Part shown: one piece after another, positions 46,745-58,700 of the stretch
Layout: each line of letters begins with the position of its first letter
How positions within the stretch are numbered: position 1 is the first letter of the stretch
DNA from: Semisulcospira habei
Taxonomy: Eukaryota; Mollusca; Gastropoda; Semisulcospiridae
Assembly (NCBI GenBank): GCA_036245525.1
Contig: BTPG01000003.1
Coordinates: 137,884,082-137,948,081 of the forward strand
Direction of reading: 5' to 3'
Length of the DNA: 64,000 bases
The notes under the pieces: model-generated
Told to the model about the DNA's origin: nothing
Databases searched by the model: none
The model's input: the letters and a program-made list of their open reading frames with translations, nothing else
Position numbers and translations under genes: made by a program

Positions 46745-49700
46745 GTTTGATTTTTCGGAACCTGGAAGCAAGGGCTAGCGTCTTGTCGGACAAGGAGGCC
46801 GCAGCTCAAGATTTTTGTTGCCTCAAGGTTGGCAGCTATGGATGGAGGCGGCGTCCCGGGGACACAGTGACAACGACATCTCAGCGCACGGCAGATGATG
46901 ACCAGGTCACCGATGCAACCGCATGGGTGAACCGCAGCAGATCGCTGGACGGACTGACGGGGAGCACTCTTACGGCGGAGTATGCGGTGGATCTACTCCC
47001 ACTCGATCGTCTTCACGCCCACCCGCTACAGCAGCACCTCCTGCTCCGGAGACATAGCTGCCCTGGTGCCTGTGACTCAGGTGCTTTGTCACCTTCTGCG
47101 GCCTTGGACGGACACTTTGGGGCGCGCTTCGAGATTCCCCATTGCCTCTCCGCCCCCTCAGCTCTCCCTTTGCGTCAATGCTAGTCTCTCCGGGTGGGGG
47201 TCTCTCCTGCTACCGCGGTTTCTCATGACGCCCAGCCCTGGCCTCCAGAGCTGGTGGACAGACACGTCAACTGGTTGGAGCTGCAAGCGGTCTGACAAGC
47301 CCTCATCGCGTGGGAAGCACACCTCCGGCGCCAGGAGTGGCGCGTCCTCTCAGACAACGCGACGGTGGTTCCTACATTCAGAAGCAGGGCGGTACGTGCT
47401 CACCCGACCTGTGCATGCTCCTCTACCGTCTAATGCTCTGGTTCGAGGACCCGCAGCTTCCCCCCCCCCCCCCGAGCCACCTGAACGCCTTGGCTGACTC
47501 TCTCTCCCATCGCGGCCGCTGCTACGCACGGAGTGGACACTACGCAAGGACATCGTTCAGATGATCTGCGCTCACTGGGAGACACCTAGGATCGACCTGT
47601 TCGCCGTGAGGTGGAATCACCGGCTTCCCATCTTCCTCTCCCTGATTCCAGACCCCCTTACCTGGGCAGTCGACGCACTCTCCTTCCAGGGGATGGTCTC
47701 ATCGCATTGCGTACCCCACCGACGGTCCTCGTTCCTAAAGTCCTCCTCAAGCTTCGGGGATGCAATGCGGTCGCCCCGTTCTCCTGGAACCGGTCTTGGA
47801 CCACGGACCTCCTCAGCCTCGCCATGGCCCCACCCCCCCCCCCCTCCCCACTGCTGCCACCCACGCCGAGCACGATGCTTGAGCAACCCCGCCAGCCGCT
47901 GTTCCACCCATGCCCGGAACGGCTCCTCCTTCACACCTGGAGTTTGTGCGGCAAGCCCTCACCGCTAGAGGCTTCTCGTATACAGCAGTGGAAGCGATCG
48001 CTACAGCCCGCAGACCCTCGACCAGGTTACCCTTGCGAGGGGCAATGGCGAGTACTTGGTCCTGGTGCACTGACCAGCACCTCTCCCCCACCGAACTGAC
48101 GAATCCCCAGCTCGCGGACTTCTTCCTCTGGCTCTTCGGAGACCAAGGTTTGGCCTCTTTCACCCTCAGGGGGTACCTGTCCATGATGGCCGACACCTAC
48201 TGGCACCTCAGCCGCCCGGATCCCGGCGACTGCAAAGACCTCGCCGACCTTATGACTCAGGCCTGCACTGGCCAGTTCCCCGCTTGCTCATTCCTCACTG
48301 GGACCTTCCCTGGGTACTGACGTGGCTTCACTCGGCCAGATTCGAAATGTTGCCATTGGCCCGCTTCGTGGATGTGACTCGTAAGACCTGCTTCCCGGTG
48401 GCCCTTGCCACGGTGCCCCGAGTAAGCGAGCTACATGCGCTGGCAGCGTGCCCTGCCTGTCTGCAGTTCAGAACGGATGGTTCCATGCAGCTACTCATTG
48501 ACCCTGACTTCCTTGCCAGGACTAGGTCTCCTCTGACCGCCCCACAGGTGACCACCTTACGGCCGCTGAGAGACAGGAACTTCCCCAGGAGACCAGGCCA
48601 CAGGATCCCGTGTGCGCCTACGCGTTTGCCGACGCAGATCAAAAGCCGTTCAGAGAGGACGCTCACGCCTCTTTCTGCCTTGAACCCAGGCAGAACTGAC
48701 TTACAGCCCAGACGTTATCTTCCTGGTTACGCTGGGACCCCTCCCCGGAGGGAGCAAGAGGCTGAAGATACGTGCACACGAGGTACGAGCCACGGCCACG
48801 AGCGTCGCATTCGACCAGAGCGGAGCTGTCAAGGACATCGGGGCGGTTGTGGGCTGGCAGGCAGGATCGGCCTTTGCCCGCTTATACCTCTGGGGTCAGG
48901 CAGGCCAGCAAGACAATCTCACACTGGTGGGACACATCACCGCAGCGCAACACTCCCTCCCGGCGCCACAGGCGCCGTAGGTACACACTTAGCTAAAATT
49001 GTCGGGAGTTTACGGCAGGGAGGATGGCTCAGACTTAGCCCGTCTGCGGCGGTGTTTGGACGCGGCACCCTCCTCCTTATCGCAATTCTTCCACATAGTC
49101 ATGTCATCGGTAATGTATTGAGGAAACAAATGAATTTTTCCTCTAAAATGTAGTTTTTCGAAAAATATTTACCGATGACATGACTCGGAGGACTCTCCCA
49201 CCTGACCCGCTTGCCGTTGGTGAGCTAAGTATTCCGACTGGTTGGTCACCACGTGACTCGGAACCGGATGGGCAGTAACGGGAGACAACTCTCGGCCCCT
49301 CTGGGGGTTCCCCGAGTGCCTCCCGGGTTGTGTTGTAACACAACAGGTTCTTAGGCTAAAATTGAGTAAGTAGTAGACACTTCCACATAGTCATGTCATC
49401 GGTAAGTATTTTTCGAAAGAATACATTTTAGAGGAAAAATTCATTTGTTTCCTCAAAAACATTACCGATGACATTACTGTCTGGAAGTGTCTACTACTTA
49501 CTCAATTTTAGCCTAAGAACTTGTTGTGTTCCTTCACCACCCGGGAGGCACTCGGGGAACCCTCATTAGGGCTGAGAGTAGCCTCCCGTCCCAGTCCAAT
49601 CCGGCACCCACTACGTGGCCCAATCACAAATCAGTCGTTTCTACTTGGCTCTGAAGTTTAGACGTGTTAGCCTATCGCTCCACCGACCGTTGCTAACGGT

Positions 49701-52700
49701 TTTTCCCTGCTCTTCTTTTTGTGGATTACTGTGTTCCTTCAGACTTGTGTGCTTGGATTTATGTGCCTGTGTGTGTTTTTCAAGGATTGTGCTTCGAGTG
49801 AACTGTGTTTGTTTCTTCAAAAACATTACCGATGACATGACTGAATGGAAGGGAAGTGTCTACTACTTACTCATTCTAGCCTAAGAGCCAGTTGTGTTAA
49901 GACACAACCCGGGAGGCACTCGGGGAACCCCGAGGGGACCAAGAGTTGTCTCCCTATACCCACCACCCGGAAGCCGGGTACCCATAATCCCCCAGTCTAG
50001 TCTACTTAGGCGCACGATTCGGTCGTCTTGCGCTCGGCTCTAGCCTACGGACTTTGGTTTTCGACCGTTCTCGGGTTCGGACTTGCTGTTGGAATGAAGA
50101 GCGGGAGATAGGATCGTTTCGTCGGCCCTGCCTGTGCTGCTGCGTGGTTTTCTCGTCCCCACTGCTTGGCGCCTGCGCTTCGGCCGCTGGTGAGCTGTCC
50201 GGTGATCTTCGCCGGTCGTGCCAGGCGGGTTTTGGACGTCTCCCCCCGTTCCCCTTCGGCGGAGAGGTAAGGTAGCGGGATTGACCCTCGGCTGGTTCCC
50301 GGGCTGGGCACTGGTTGTGCAGGTACGAAGTTTTTCGTCTTCTTCTCACTGTAATTGCGCCCCCACTCACCTTCGGTGAATCGTAGAGAAGTTTCCTACG
50401 CTTTTGTACCTTGGGTGTGGAAAATTCTTTTACTCCATGGCCTGATTAGCTGAGTGGCACAGCTTGAGTCACGCCTTGTCATCGCATGGTTTGTTCGGGA
50501 CCAGCGCCTGTTCTGTTTTCGCTCACGGGTGATGGATTTAAGCGCACACTCGCATACGCAGGCATACGCGGTAGACAAGTACTCACGTACCTTAGACAGT
50601 GGATATACGTTCCGGCGGGCAGCTGGGGGGTTTACGCTCCTTGGCTGGGCGGGCCCCTCGTGGCATGTCCACATAAAGTGGTGATTTTCTGCCCCAGATG
50701 TTTTTCTTGTCTTGATTGTCATTGCGTATTGAGTTGTACAGCATGCGGCCGGTGTTGGTTTTTTTTTTTTCCACACACGGTCACCCTTAGTAATAATGTT
50801 TGGGGGCCTGACTCCTTTTGTCACAGGGGTTGGTACATATGTTGTTGCTCACCTTAGCACTTGACGGCGGTGAATCTACCTCGTTACTGCACTGCTAGAT
50901 TGCAGACGTGCAGTTTGGTACCTCGCTTCCGTCATGACGTATTCGTCTTTTGTGTACATATGTTGTTCCCTCGCCTTAGCGCTTGGCGGCAGTGGGCCTG
51001 CTTGCTTACTGCACGGCTAGTTGTCGGCATGCAGTTGCAGACCTGTTTACCCAAGAATACACTTTTGGAGAAACTGACAACTCACTGGCTTGGGAATAAT
51101 TACACATGTGAGGTCCAAAGTACACAATTAGTCAGTTGAAAGTACACTGACTACACCCAGGGGGTAAACAGGTCTGAGTTTGGTACCTCGCTTCTGTCAT
51201 GACATGTTTGACTTTTGCTACATATGTTGGTTGCTCACCTTAGTGCTTGAGGGCAGTGAGTCTACCTTCTTGCTGCACTGCTGGCGTGCAGGCTTGACAG
51301 TCTGTTACCCCGCTTGGTGCTTGTGTGTTTTGTTGTTACGAAGGCTACCTTTCGTGGCTTAGTCCCACAGGACTCGCCCGCAGGCCTTCGGGTGTTATCT
51401 GTTGCAGGGATGCGCTACCCATTCACACAGATGACAGTGGCTAGTTCAGCCCCCAGGGGTCTTTCGCCACTACACCGGATGCCCCGCCGACCATGCTTGC
51501 TTGCAAGCGATCGGCACCGGTTTAGGCGCCTTCCAGACACTGCGGGTTTCCGCACGACAACGGACTGCCCTGGGAGAGAAGCCACACCGGATGTCGCGAC
51601 TAGTGCGCGAGCATGGATCGTGGAGGCCGCTGCCAGGGGGAGCGCACGGGAACAGCCTCTGGCAAGGCCCGCTCGGAAAGACAATTACGCACACGTCCGA
51701 CGTCTTAGGACGTTGCAGTACACTACCACCTTGAGAGGAAAAGCAGCTTCTCGGCTGTAAGCCCCAGCCCGGCTGCTACTGGTAGGTGTGTTCTTCATGT
51801 CCAGGCAGCGCCCATTGGGACTAGGCCTGTCTTCCGACACGGGAGGTGCCTCCTACCACTTTGGGATGATTGCGTCACCTGGCCTCAGCAGCGCGGATGG
51901 CAGCATTGAAGCGTCTGCAGGCGGGAGCGACCTATGCTGTTGGTGCTTGAAGGATCCCGTTCCGCCCCGATGAAGAGGGGCATGCCGATGTCCTTCACGC
52001 AAGGCAGATGTTCCGGTGGCCGTCGGACAACCACTGGGTCGGGTCTCCTATGCGCAGGATGTGGATACGCCTTCCAACGTATCCTTGGCACCGGTCGCTT
52101 GAGACCAGGACGTCCCTGTGGGAATCCCCACACCGGATTCAGTGGACTAGTGCACGAAGTGGGCCTGGATCGATGAGGCCGCTTCCAGGAGGGAGCGCGC
52201 CCGGACTAAGACTTTCAAGAATCCATGTCCACTTTCTGCCCCACTTGGCTCCAAGAAGCCCGCGGGATCCCGCTGGGGGTCCCCCTTACCGGCAAGAAAG
52301 CCCGCCTCCCTCGGAGCCCGGCTCAGACATTCACGTGCACGTCCAGGGACTCTAGTAAGAATGCTCGTCTCCAAGGAAGCGGAGACTACTATCAACACAG
52401 TTCCGGGCCACCTCTCGTCCCGCTCGCTCTGCGCGGCGCCAGAATAGGGACCACTATCGGACTGCTGAGGACATGCAAGCTATGCGGAGGCTTCCAGTGG
52501 CCGTCGGGTAACCGTACAGTCTGTCTCCTGTGCGCTGGGTGTGCTTCCGACCACTCTTGTAACGTCTGTGCTACCTGGCCGGAGCTGCGATGGTCTAATC
52601 TCTGGAACTTTAGAGGAGGGAGACTCCTACCCTCTCGGGTACTTGAAGATTGCCGAGACGCCTTCCGCTGTGCCCCCGGCACCGGACGTGCGAGACCAGC

Positions 52701-55700
52701 TGGATCCGACACAGAAAACGCCACTGAGTAATCGAGGGATTAGTGCAGTGTGGGAGTTCGACCGTCAAGACCGCCTCCGTTGGAGAGCGCGCCCGGATAC
52801 AGCTGGTGGAAAGAACCCGCCTCTCCCAAGAGCCTGGTTTGGTGGGACGCTCGTGGCGTCCCTCCTCCACCGTCGTTCCCCACTCGTCTCTGAAGAAGCC
52901 GCCGGGATCCCGCTGGGGGTCCCCTGGCCGGCAAGAAACCCGCCTCTCCCAAGAGCCTGGTTCACAGAGACATTCACGCACTCGTCCGGAACCTCCTGGT
53001 TGTGAAGAGCGTAGACACAGGGATTCTACTCGACGTTATCGCTCTCCCTCGCAAGATCATAAGAGGACCTTCCCGCTCGGGGGCTTGGAGTTGCCCAAGA
53101 CGCCTTCCGCTGTGCCCCCGGCACCGGACGCGCGAAACCAACTTGATCCGACACAGAAGACGCCACTTGAGTATTCAACGGATTAGTGCACAGAAACCCG
53201 CCTCTCCCAAGAGCCTGGTTCGTTCCCCACTCATCTCTGGCCGCAGGGATCCCCTTGCCGGCAAGCAACCCGCCTCTCCCAAGAGCCTGGTTCACAGAGA
53301 CTTACACGCACTCGTCCGGATCCTCCTGTTCGCGAGGATCGTAGGCGCTGGGATTCTACTCACCGTTATCGCTCTGCTTCGCAAGATCGTAGGAGGACCT
53401 TCTCCACTCATCGTTCGACGGATCAGGACTCCCTCGACTGGTTTCGCGTTCCTCATCTCGTTCGGACTCCCGTTCGTCCCGTTCCTCTTCCCATCGACCG
53501 GCCACTTCCCCTTCCCTCGTCCTCTCCGTTCCGTTCCTCCTCGTCGCAGCCGTTCTCCTCGTCGGAACCCGCCTTCGGCAAACGGGAGAACCTCGCCGCG
53601 TCGCTCCGTCTTCGCTCTCCCCTTCGGAGGGAGTCTTCGACCTGCGGTTCGCCATCAGCGGGATTCCCTCCCTCGGAGCCCTCCTCGGTCGCCGGTTCCA
53701 GACAGCGGGACTTTGACACCCTGAGTTTGACGGCTGACGACCCCTCGGACTGGTTGCTCGGACGTCTCAGCCGTTTCTCCTCTTCCTCTTCTTCGGCTTC
53801 CAGTGCTGCGGTTCCATCAGACCTGTTCTTCTGCGCGGATGGACACTCGGCCGGCGCTGGACGGGACATCCAAGCTCATCGCCGCCGCCCTGCTGCGGAA
53901 GTTGCCCGGCATCGCCCCTTGACTCACCGGGGGTTCTCATCCATCGTGGACACTGGGGAACCAAGGCGCAGCCCCTTCTCCCTGACGTCTAACCATCTCG
54001 ACAACTCTCGTTGGGCACCCGGGGGGTGCCGTACTTCGGACAGGTGGTACCGCTTGGCTGTGCTCGGGGTGGAGGCCTAGCCACTACACGGAGGCGAATC
54101 TACTCACCTTAGTCGTCTCTAAGCCCGGCTGCTGAAGCTACGCTTCCTACTTCCGTGATTCTTCTCGAGGTCCAACCCTTCGACCTTCGGACTTCGCGGA
54201 CAAGAGCGTGCTTAGCTTGGATCTGACGCGGACTACTAGGCCTGCTTCTTCGGCTCGTGGGGGGAAGGATAGGTCACAGGAGCTTCTCCTCTTCAGCTAC
54301 GCGACAGCGGAGGTGTTCTTCCAGGATCAGGGCAGCTGGCGATCCTCCGACCAGTGCATACCCCCTACCCTGGTGCTTGGGGAAAGAACTTCATCTCCCT
54401 CCGTGCGTGACGCTACCTGGACCGACGGTAGATCTGGGCCAGTCTTCCCCGGTGGGACCAGTGGCTACACACGGAATACACCAGGACACCTTCGGAGGAT
54501 CGGCGCATGAGACCAGGATGATCCTACGTTTTCAGTGGACTGGGGCACAGGATGGGGCCTTGACCGAGGCCGCTACCCGGACGGAGCGAGCCCGGACACA
54601 GCTTTTGAGAAGCAGAGAACTCGCCTCACAGAGCCCAGTTCAGAGAGTCGCGCTTGGCGACGTCCCACGTACAATCTCGGTACCCACTCGTCTCCAAGTA
54701 AGCCGCCGGGATCCTGCTGGGGGTCCACTTGCCGACAGGAACCCGCCTCTCCTCAGAGCCCGGGTCGGAGAGACTTACACGCGCTCGTCCGGAGCCTCCT
54801 GTCGACTCCCCTCGGGAGGAGTCATCGAATGCTACGTCTTGCCCTTGCAGCCATACGGCGCCTGAGGGATGTTGCCGTGGTGGATTGGTTAACGAGCTTC
54901 AGGAGCTACGCCTCACCCTGTCTGCCTACAGTTCGAGGGAACAATTACGTACAGCTCCTCTCGGACCATACCTTACCTGGACCGCCGCGCCTTGGTCCAC
55001 AGGTTCACCTTGCGCCCGCTTATGGGGCGCTATTCCACCAGGAGACCACGTAGCAAATCCCTGTACAAGCCTCACGGGTGCCTACGACATAGCCGTTCGC
55101 TTCGGACGCGCTCGCCTCTTTGCCGGTTCCGGCAGCACTGACGCTACATGCCGGACGTTCTTCCTGGTTAAGCTCAGTCATACGTTCTGAATTACAGGAC
55201 CCCTCCCTCAGGGAGGTTAGAGGCTACAGGTGCGTTATCAAGGCACTTGCAGGGCCACGAACGTCACATGCGTCAGGGACTGTACTGGCTTGCACTTCGT
55301 GGCTACTGGAGGCTGGCGGGCAGGATGACTTCGCCCGCCTCGATTGCAGAGCTCTGCCAGGCCAGAGAGACTCCTCGCTCTGGTGGAGGCCTTTTTGCGG
55401 GGGGCACAACTCCCTCCTGGCGCCTCAGCGCCGTAGGTATTCACCTACCTAGGGTCGTCGGGAGTTTGCGTTCGGGAGGACGGCCCTTGGGCCCTAAAGT
55501 GTGCTGGAGCGCGGCACCCACCTCCTGTTCGCAATTCTTCCATTCAGTCATGTCATCGGTAATGTTTTTGAAGAAACAAATTCATTTTTCTTTAAAAGGT
55601 ATTTTTTCGAAAAATACTTACCGATGACATGACTCAAACGACCCTCCCACCTGCCCCGCTTGCCGCTCGTGCGCCAAGTATCCTGACTGAGGGATTATGG

Positions 55701-58700
55701 GTACCCGGCTTCCGGGTGGTGGGTATAGGGAGACAACTCTTGGTCCCCTCGGGGTTCCCCGAGTGCCTCCCGGGTTGTGTCTTAACACAACTGGCTCTTA
55801 GGCTAGAATGAGTAAGTAGTAGACACTTCCCTTCCATTCAGTCATGTCATCGGTAAGTATTTTTCGAAAAAATACCTTTTAAAGAAAAATGAATTTTTCT
55901 TCGTTCTGGTGATAACGGAAAAAAAAAAAAAAAAAAAAAACCCAAACAAACAGAACAAAACAAAACAAAACAAAGGAAGGTACTCCCTGTGGTGTTTACT
56001 GTTCCGGATATGGAGATTCCTCCACCCGTCGCCACGTCGCAGGAGAGGTAAGGTCTTGGCCCCTACCTCACAAGGCCCCGGCCCGGGTGCCTGTTTCAGT
56101 TTGTTTCGTCGGATCGCGCATCGCTTTCGTTCTCGTTTTCGCGCATTCAGAGTGCTTGCGCCCAGTCGCCTGCTATTTCTGTTTGTATGTTGCAGTAACC
56201 CCGTGAGTACCTGCGACAAGTGTGGATCTTTCCGGTGGCCGTGTGACGATCATGATTTTTGCCTTCCTTGTACGGGATGCAATTCGGACCATACTTGCAC
56301 CGTCTGCGCCACCTGGCCCGAGCAGCAATGGTCGCAGCTTTGGAGTTTTTACAGGCGCGAGCGTCCGCATTCGCCTAGTGACAGGGCTTCTTTCCTAGAG
56401 CCCACATCAGTGCTTGGCGCTGTTTCCAAACGCGTGGGTGCGGACCGTGAGGATCCACTGAGTCGTCGGCCGCTTGAGCTTCGCTCATCTTCCCTCACTT
56501 CTAATCGGACACCGCCTGCTGACTCTTACGGGGAGTCCGCCTTAAGGCGCAGCGTTTGCCTTACGGGGGCACGCATACAGCGACTACCCTCGCGTAGTAC
56601 GTTGTCCAAAATTAATCGAATTTCTGGAGACCGTGAGGATCCGCTGAATCGTCCTCCGCTTGCGATTTCCTCATCCTCCAAACTCTCTAACCGGACACAG
56701 CCTGCTGACTCGTACGGGGAGTCCGCCTTAGGGCTTAGCGTTTGCCTTACGGGGGCGCGCATACCGCGACATAATTCGCGTAGTACGTTGTCCGCAACTA
56801 GTCGCGTTCTAATGGACCGTGACGATCAACTGCGCTGTCGGCCGCTGCACATTGGCTCATCCACAAAGATTTCTAAACGGACAACGCCTGCTGGCTCTTA
56901 CGGGGAGTCCGCCTTAGGGCGTAGCGTTTGCCTTCTGGGGGCACGCATTACACGACATGCTTCGCGCAGTCCATTGTCCGAAAATCGTCGTATGAGATCT
57001 CATTTGCACAAGTCTGCGTGCTCTTACGGAGAGCCGCCTATGCGGCAACGTATCCGCCGTACAGAGACTGGCGAGAGATCCCGGTCCAGGCGTCATCGGT
57101 TTGATGACCGTGTTCTTCTTTCTCACGTGACCTCCAATACTCCACACACTCACGCGTCGGGTGACTACCGTCAGGAGCATCGTTCTACTGTCCGTTCCGA
57201 TAGCCGCCGTCCTCGGCATTCATCATCATCTTCCCTTTCATCTCCTTCTCCCGCTTCGGTTCCCCGTTCGGCGTCCAGCTTGTCTCGGTCTGCCCCTCCC
57301 CTTCCGTCCCGTCACCCGTCCCCTTCCCCTCCTCGGCCCCGTAGTCGGACCTCCGCTGGTAAAGTTCACCGTGACCGCCACTCCCGTCATCGCAGCCGCT
57401 CCCGTCATCGCAGTCGTTCTCCCCGTTCACGTCACACGGTTCCCTCTAGGTCCCCCCCCTCCCGTTTATACCTTTCCCCTGCACCCGCTTCGCCATCTTC
57501 CCGCGGTACAACGTTCGCCGGTGGCTACAATTTCTCATCCGGACGGGCTCCGCGCCGTTTCTCCCTCACGGACCCTCCATCGGATCTCCCTCCCTACACG
57601 CGAGGAGGACACCCTTAGTCTACTTCCTGAGGATTCGGTCTCTAATCTCCTCGACTTTGGCGGCCGCTCCCTTTCGCCGCGCTCTGATGTATCGGATGCG
57701 CCTGTGTCGACTACACTCCCTTCGTCGTCGCGCACGGAAACGCTTCTTTGCATTAATGAAGCGGCTCGTATTGTCATGGCCGCCCTACCGAAAGACGACT
57801 GCCCTCCGTCCCCTCCGCTCAAACGGAAGGTGTCCGCCTTTGTTGATTCGGACCGGCAACAGAAGAGATTCAAGTCGCTGCCTCAACCGCCTGGATTTCA
57901 AGATATGCGGGATTCATTCTCCGCTCATCTACACACGGATTCACAAGACTCCTCCTTTTTTGCGGATCGCAAGTGGCTGGCTGACCTTGACATCGCGTTC
58001 CGCCAATCTTGGTACGCGGGCCATTCACAGTCTTTTCAGTGCACACTTCCCACGTTGGACCCTCCAGTTGTGGCGCAACTTGGCGGCAACTCTAAGCTAC
58101 GTTACACTTTCCCGCGTGGTTTGTATAAGACGGCGTCCCTAGTGCGGAACACCTTGGCCTGTGGGGGTTTTCTGGAGCTTATCACACAAGCTTTTATTCG
58201 TCACATTGAAGACTCACGAGAATCTTCACCCCTTCTTGGTGATCTCCTCACTTTAGCGGTCGCGGCTAACCGGGCAGCTTATCACTCTTCCGTCAACGCA
58301 ATGGCGGCTGCTGCTAACTGTGATCTCATGCGTCGGGATGCCGTTCTACAAGCCTGTCGTGGATTGCCCCCTGATTTGAAGTCTCAACTGCGTCGGGCTC
58401 CTCTTGGTGGACGTCTCCTCTTTGGTGAGACTTGGCAGAAAGTGAAGGACGGAAATTTAGACCGCTGGCCCACTCCTCGCTTTCACGCCGCCCGCAAGGC
58501 CGTGGGTCGCGCCCTGCGGAACTCCAGACCCTCTTCGACCTTCATTCCCCGTCATTCCAACGCGTCCCGGAGGGCTCCCGCTTTCGGCCGCGGTAAACCC
58601 GTTCAGACCTCTATCCCCTCCTGGCCCAAGCCTGCCCGCCGCCCTGGTCGAGGGCGCGGCAGGTTTCAATGACTACCTTCCGTTCCAGTTCCCGTCGACC

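Larger units (their letters stand above)
43210..49446 (+). mobile_element. DIRS-like element D2, internally deleted
   Basis: 6.2 kb. Inverted terminal repeats 43210-43414 and 49219-49446, internal complementary region 49089-49185. Has gag leader and cassettes, but the gag body and nearly all of RT are missing; coding resumes in the end of RT/RNase H near 46960. Contains an hAT-like insertion (46161-46839). Its right end directly abuts D3, sharing TTT (49444-49446). Non-autonomous and decayed. Confidence 0.88.
49808..55896 (+). mobile_element. DIRS-like element D4 nested in D3, RT-less
   Basis: About 6.1 kb inserted into a TTT in the D3 leader. Inverted terminal repeats 49808-50016 and 55668-55896, internal complementary region 55539-55634. 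Gag leader and cassettes are expanded. I find no RT or RNase H motifs, and only a degenerate recombinase C-terminus (55130-55435). It must have been mobilised in trans. Removing it restores a continuous D3 leader (GAACTGTG-TTT-TTCTTCG). Confidence 0.88.

Noticed and set aside
57161..57600. N-terminal extension of the D3 gag-body frame
   Set aside because: The homologous protein in this interval is in the other frame (Ser/Arg-rich tail of the N-terminal part). The extension is an out-of-frame reading of that sequence.
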